DNA of 64,000 bases from Pinguiococcus pyrenoidosus (Eukaryota; Sar; Pinguiophyceae; Pinguiochrysidales; Pinguiochrysidaceae), in assembly GCA_019677205.1 (NCBI GenBank), contig JAAMXY010000976.1, forward strand, positions 124,001 through 188,000. The letters are read 5' to 3'. Position numbers and translations under genes: made by a program. Shown in pieces: positions 62,063-64,000 of this stretch. The notes below the pieces were generated by a model that was not told the origin of the DNA, searched no databases, and saw nothing but the letters and a program-made list of their open reading frames with translations. Position 1 is the stretch's first letter. Every line of letters starts with the position of its first letter.

Positions 62063-62871
62063 CGTTGGGGCCCTCTCACGCGCTGCGTTCCTGGGAGATT
62101 TCCCTGCGCTTGGCGCGGGACTTCATTGAACTTCGGTCGACAGCCTTCGGAATTCCGTCCGTCTCCATCTCCGCTGGAGGCGCGACACGGAGCGAAGCCT
62201 TGGCTTTGGCTGTCCTTCCTTGGCATTTCAGATTCAGGATTTGAGTTTGATGTTTGGGTGCTCGTGTCGCGCCCCCTTCGTGAGACAGATGGATCATATC
62301 GCCTAGATTCCGTTTCAGGTTTCGTCCGCTCAACACGAAAAGACAGCTTTTGTCCATCTGTCTGACGATCTCGTGCTTTATCCCCTTGATCCAACGCATC
62401 AAGAATCCACCTCATATGCTCCGCAGATGCCAGACCCAATCGGGTCCTTCTCATCCCGGAGTTGGAGCCAATGACGCACAGACTGAGGTTCCTTTTGCGA
62501 GACCAGATCTCCCCTCTGAACCAATGCTGATCCTCCACCGGAGATATCGAACATTCCATCCCGATCGCGTAGCCCTTTGGTTGGCGCACTTGACCCGTAA
62601 GGATTCCAACGCCTAACCCAAAGGAGCCTTGTCGCCGCTATTTCTGCTATATTCATCCGGCGAGGCGTCCGCTGAAGCGCTGAAGCCGCTAAAGCCGCAA
62701 AAGCGTCGAAGGAGCAAAAGAACAGAAGGAATGTGCCGGCGCTTCGGGCTCAATCGTAGCGCCGAGTGAAGCGCAGCGGCTGCGATGCTTTGACGATCCT
62801 TCGCGTGCGTAAGTGGAGGGGGGCAGCACGTACCGAGGAGGCCAGGAAAGCAAGGAAAAGGAGTTCCGACC
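62063..62871. promoter_or_regulatory. Divergent spacer galactokinase/RBR ligase
   Basis: About 0.8 kb between start codons. No exon, CCAAT cluster or E2F-like site stands out. Short open frames lack motifs. Confidence 0.5.
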
Positions 62872-63990
62872 ATGAGCACCACAACGCAGCGAGCGTCGAT
62901 CGACCTGACCGACCGCTGCGTTCAGTGTCGAGGGAAAGAACGCGACGCCGCCAACATCCCTTGTGGCTGCGTGTTCGACTGCATGGAGTGCGCGCAGACG
63001 TGGCGCAGGCGCAACGGAGAGCTGTGCTCCAACTGCCGCGCGCCGTCCACCATCCTTCAACTGCGCAGCAAAGTGGAGTGCGGCGTGTGCGGAGAGCTGA
63101 AGACGGCGGATGAGATGTGGTCCATGGGGATCTGTCACCATCGCTTCTGCGTGCAGTGCACAGTGGGCTACGTCAAGGAGGCCCTGGTCAACCGCGCGGA
63201 GAGGGTGCATCCCGAGGGCCTCCGCTGCATTCATCCGGACTGCGCGCAATACCTGTCCTCCAGCGAGCTGCGACGACTGCCGCCGGTGTCGCGACGCATG
63301 CTGGGCCAGGAGGGAGGCCTTGCGGACGACGACTTGAGCACGCTGGAGCGCTTCATTGTGGAGGAGTCCATTCCGCTGAAGAATCGCGTGTATTGCGTCG
63401 TCTGCTCGCGCGTCAGCTTCGTGGAGAACGCCACCGACACGCGCTACGTGATCTGCCCCTACGCAGACTGCCGCTCGGCCTTCTGCGCCGCCTGCGACGC
63501 CAGGTGGCACTACCGGAAGACCTGTGCGCAGTTTCAGCAGGAGGTGCGCGAGCTACAGGGCCCCGCGGCGTGGAGCAGGACGGAAGCCTTCATCGCCGCC
63601 ACGACGAAACCCTGTCCGGGTTGCGGCGCGCCGACCAGTCACTTCCACGGCCATGCCTGCCACCACATTCGACCCGGCACGGGCTGCCCGTCCTGTGGCA
63701 CGCACTTCTGCTTCGTGTGCGGGAAGCCCCGGCTCCCGAACGGCGAGTGGACCTGTCCAAACGACGGGCGGGATCACGGCTCCAGCTACTGCCGGACGGA
63801 GGACGTCCTCGACCACCTCGTCATGAAGCCGTACCCTCACGATGATCGATGCGGCTGCCCCATCTGCCCCGACTGCAGGCCCGGCCAGCCCTGCTTGCAT
63901 TGCGAAGGGAATTGTAAGTTCATGTCCAAGCTGAAGCGCCAGCCCAAGCTCGAGGCCCGTTTGGTTCTCTTTCCGCGATCGGGGGATTGA
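62872..63990 (+). CDS. RBR E3 ubiquitin ligase with extra N-terminal RING
   Basis: Single exon, 372 aa. The first RING-like finger (about 16-60: CVQCRGKERDAANIPCGC...CSNC) has the C3HC4-type look of MULAN/IAP RINGs. It is followed by a complete RBR module. That module is RING1 (about 70-125: CGVCGELKTADEMWSMGIC, HHRFCVQC), IBR (about 185-220: YCVVCSRVSF, CPYADCRSAFCAAC) and RING2 (about 245-290: PCPGCGAPTSHFHGHACHHI, CPSCGTHFCFVC). The cysteine in HGHACHHI is at the position of the catalytic thioester Cys of RBR ligases, so the RING/HECT-hybrid mechanism is likely. The C terminus has another Cys-rich cluster (CGCPICPDCRPGQPCLHC). Substrate unknown. Confidence 0.88.
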   Translation: MSTTTQRASIDLTDRCVQCRGKERDAANIPCGCVFDCMECAQTWRRRNGELCSNCRAPSTILQLRSKVECGVCGELKTADEMWSMGICHHRFCVQCTVGYVKEALVNRAERVHPEGLRCIHPDCAQYLSSSELRRLPPVSRRMLGQEGGLADDDLSTLERFIVEESIPLKNRVYCVVCSRVSFVENATDTRYVICPYADCRSAFCAACDARWHYRKTCAQFQQEVRELQGPAAWSRTEAFIAATTKPCPGCGAPTSHFHGHACHHIRPGTGCPSCGTHFCFVCGKPRLPNGEWTCPNDGRDHGSSYCRTEDVLDHLVMKPYPHDDRCGCPICPDCRPGQPCLHCEGNCKFMSKLKRQPKLEARLVLFPRSGD

Positions 63991-64000
63991 CTCACGGGGC

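Overview
The window is nuclear DNA from a photosynthetic eukaryote. Genes are interrupted by short GT-AG introns (about 60-125 bp, though many genes have none). Most products are eukaryote-specific: meckelin, a COP9 signalosome subunit, Nup85, U5 snRNP Dim1, a TMEM87-type protein, an RBR ubiquitin ligase, an NADPH oxidase and a CaM-kinase. Several proteins are plastid proteins that start with a secretory signal peptide, and three of these carry Phe at or near the predicted cleavage site (PNPase ...CGA-FLRP, RecA ...[10 protein letters not shown]-ferredoxin ...AWS-FRGS). That bipartite leader with Phe is the hallmark of complex plastids of red-algal origin (stramenopiles, cryptophytes, haptophytes). 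Meckelin implies a flagellated stage. Coding DNA is GC-rich. I cannot name the species.

Layout, left to right. 1-4.9 kb: a five-exon heparinase-like protein carrying an acidic Gly/Glu/Gln repeat, then a convergent secretory or plastid helical protein. 6.3-13.3 kb: a SAP-repeat/PHD-like protein, plastid PNPase, a divergent PDZ + [2Fe-2S] ferredoxin-like plastid protein, and a Dim1 gene whose first exon I cannot find. 14-23 kb: a TAZ-type zinc protein, protochlorophyllide oxidoreductase, an acylated CaMK and an ankyrin/TRP channel. 23.8-35 kb: an NADPH oxidase, an (AAC)n tract with an assembly gap, an ABHD18-type hydrolase, a membrane-anchored GMC oxidoreductase and a GT4 glycosyltransferase with C-terminal membrane segments. 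36.7-46 kb: meckelin, an F-box-like protein, plastid RecA and a bHLH-like + F-box protein. 46.5-54.3 kb: an SH3BGRL-like thioredoxin-fold protein, a POT1-like OB-fold protein, and divergently arranged Nup85 and CSN6. 54.4-64 kb: an NRF-6-type acyltransferase, a TMEM87-like protein, galactokinase with a hydrophobic tail, and a RING + RBR ubiquitin ligase.

There are no operons. Many neighbours are divergent pairs sharing 0.3-1.8 kb, and several of these spacers carry CCAAT boxes or an E2F-like motif (TTTTGGCGCC / TTTTGGCGGGAAA). Four plastid-directed proteins (PNPase for RNA decay, PDZ-ferredoxin, POR for chlorophyll synthesis, RecA for plastid DNA recombination) are scattered rather than clustered. 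Short tandem repeats recur inside introns and spacers. Splice sites were placed by eye from GT/AG signals, reading phase and family alignment from memory. No search was run.
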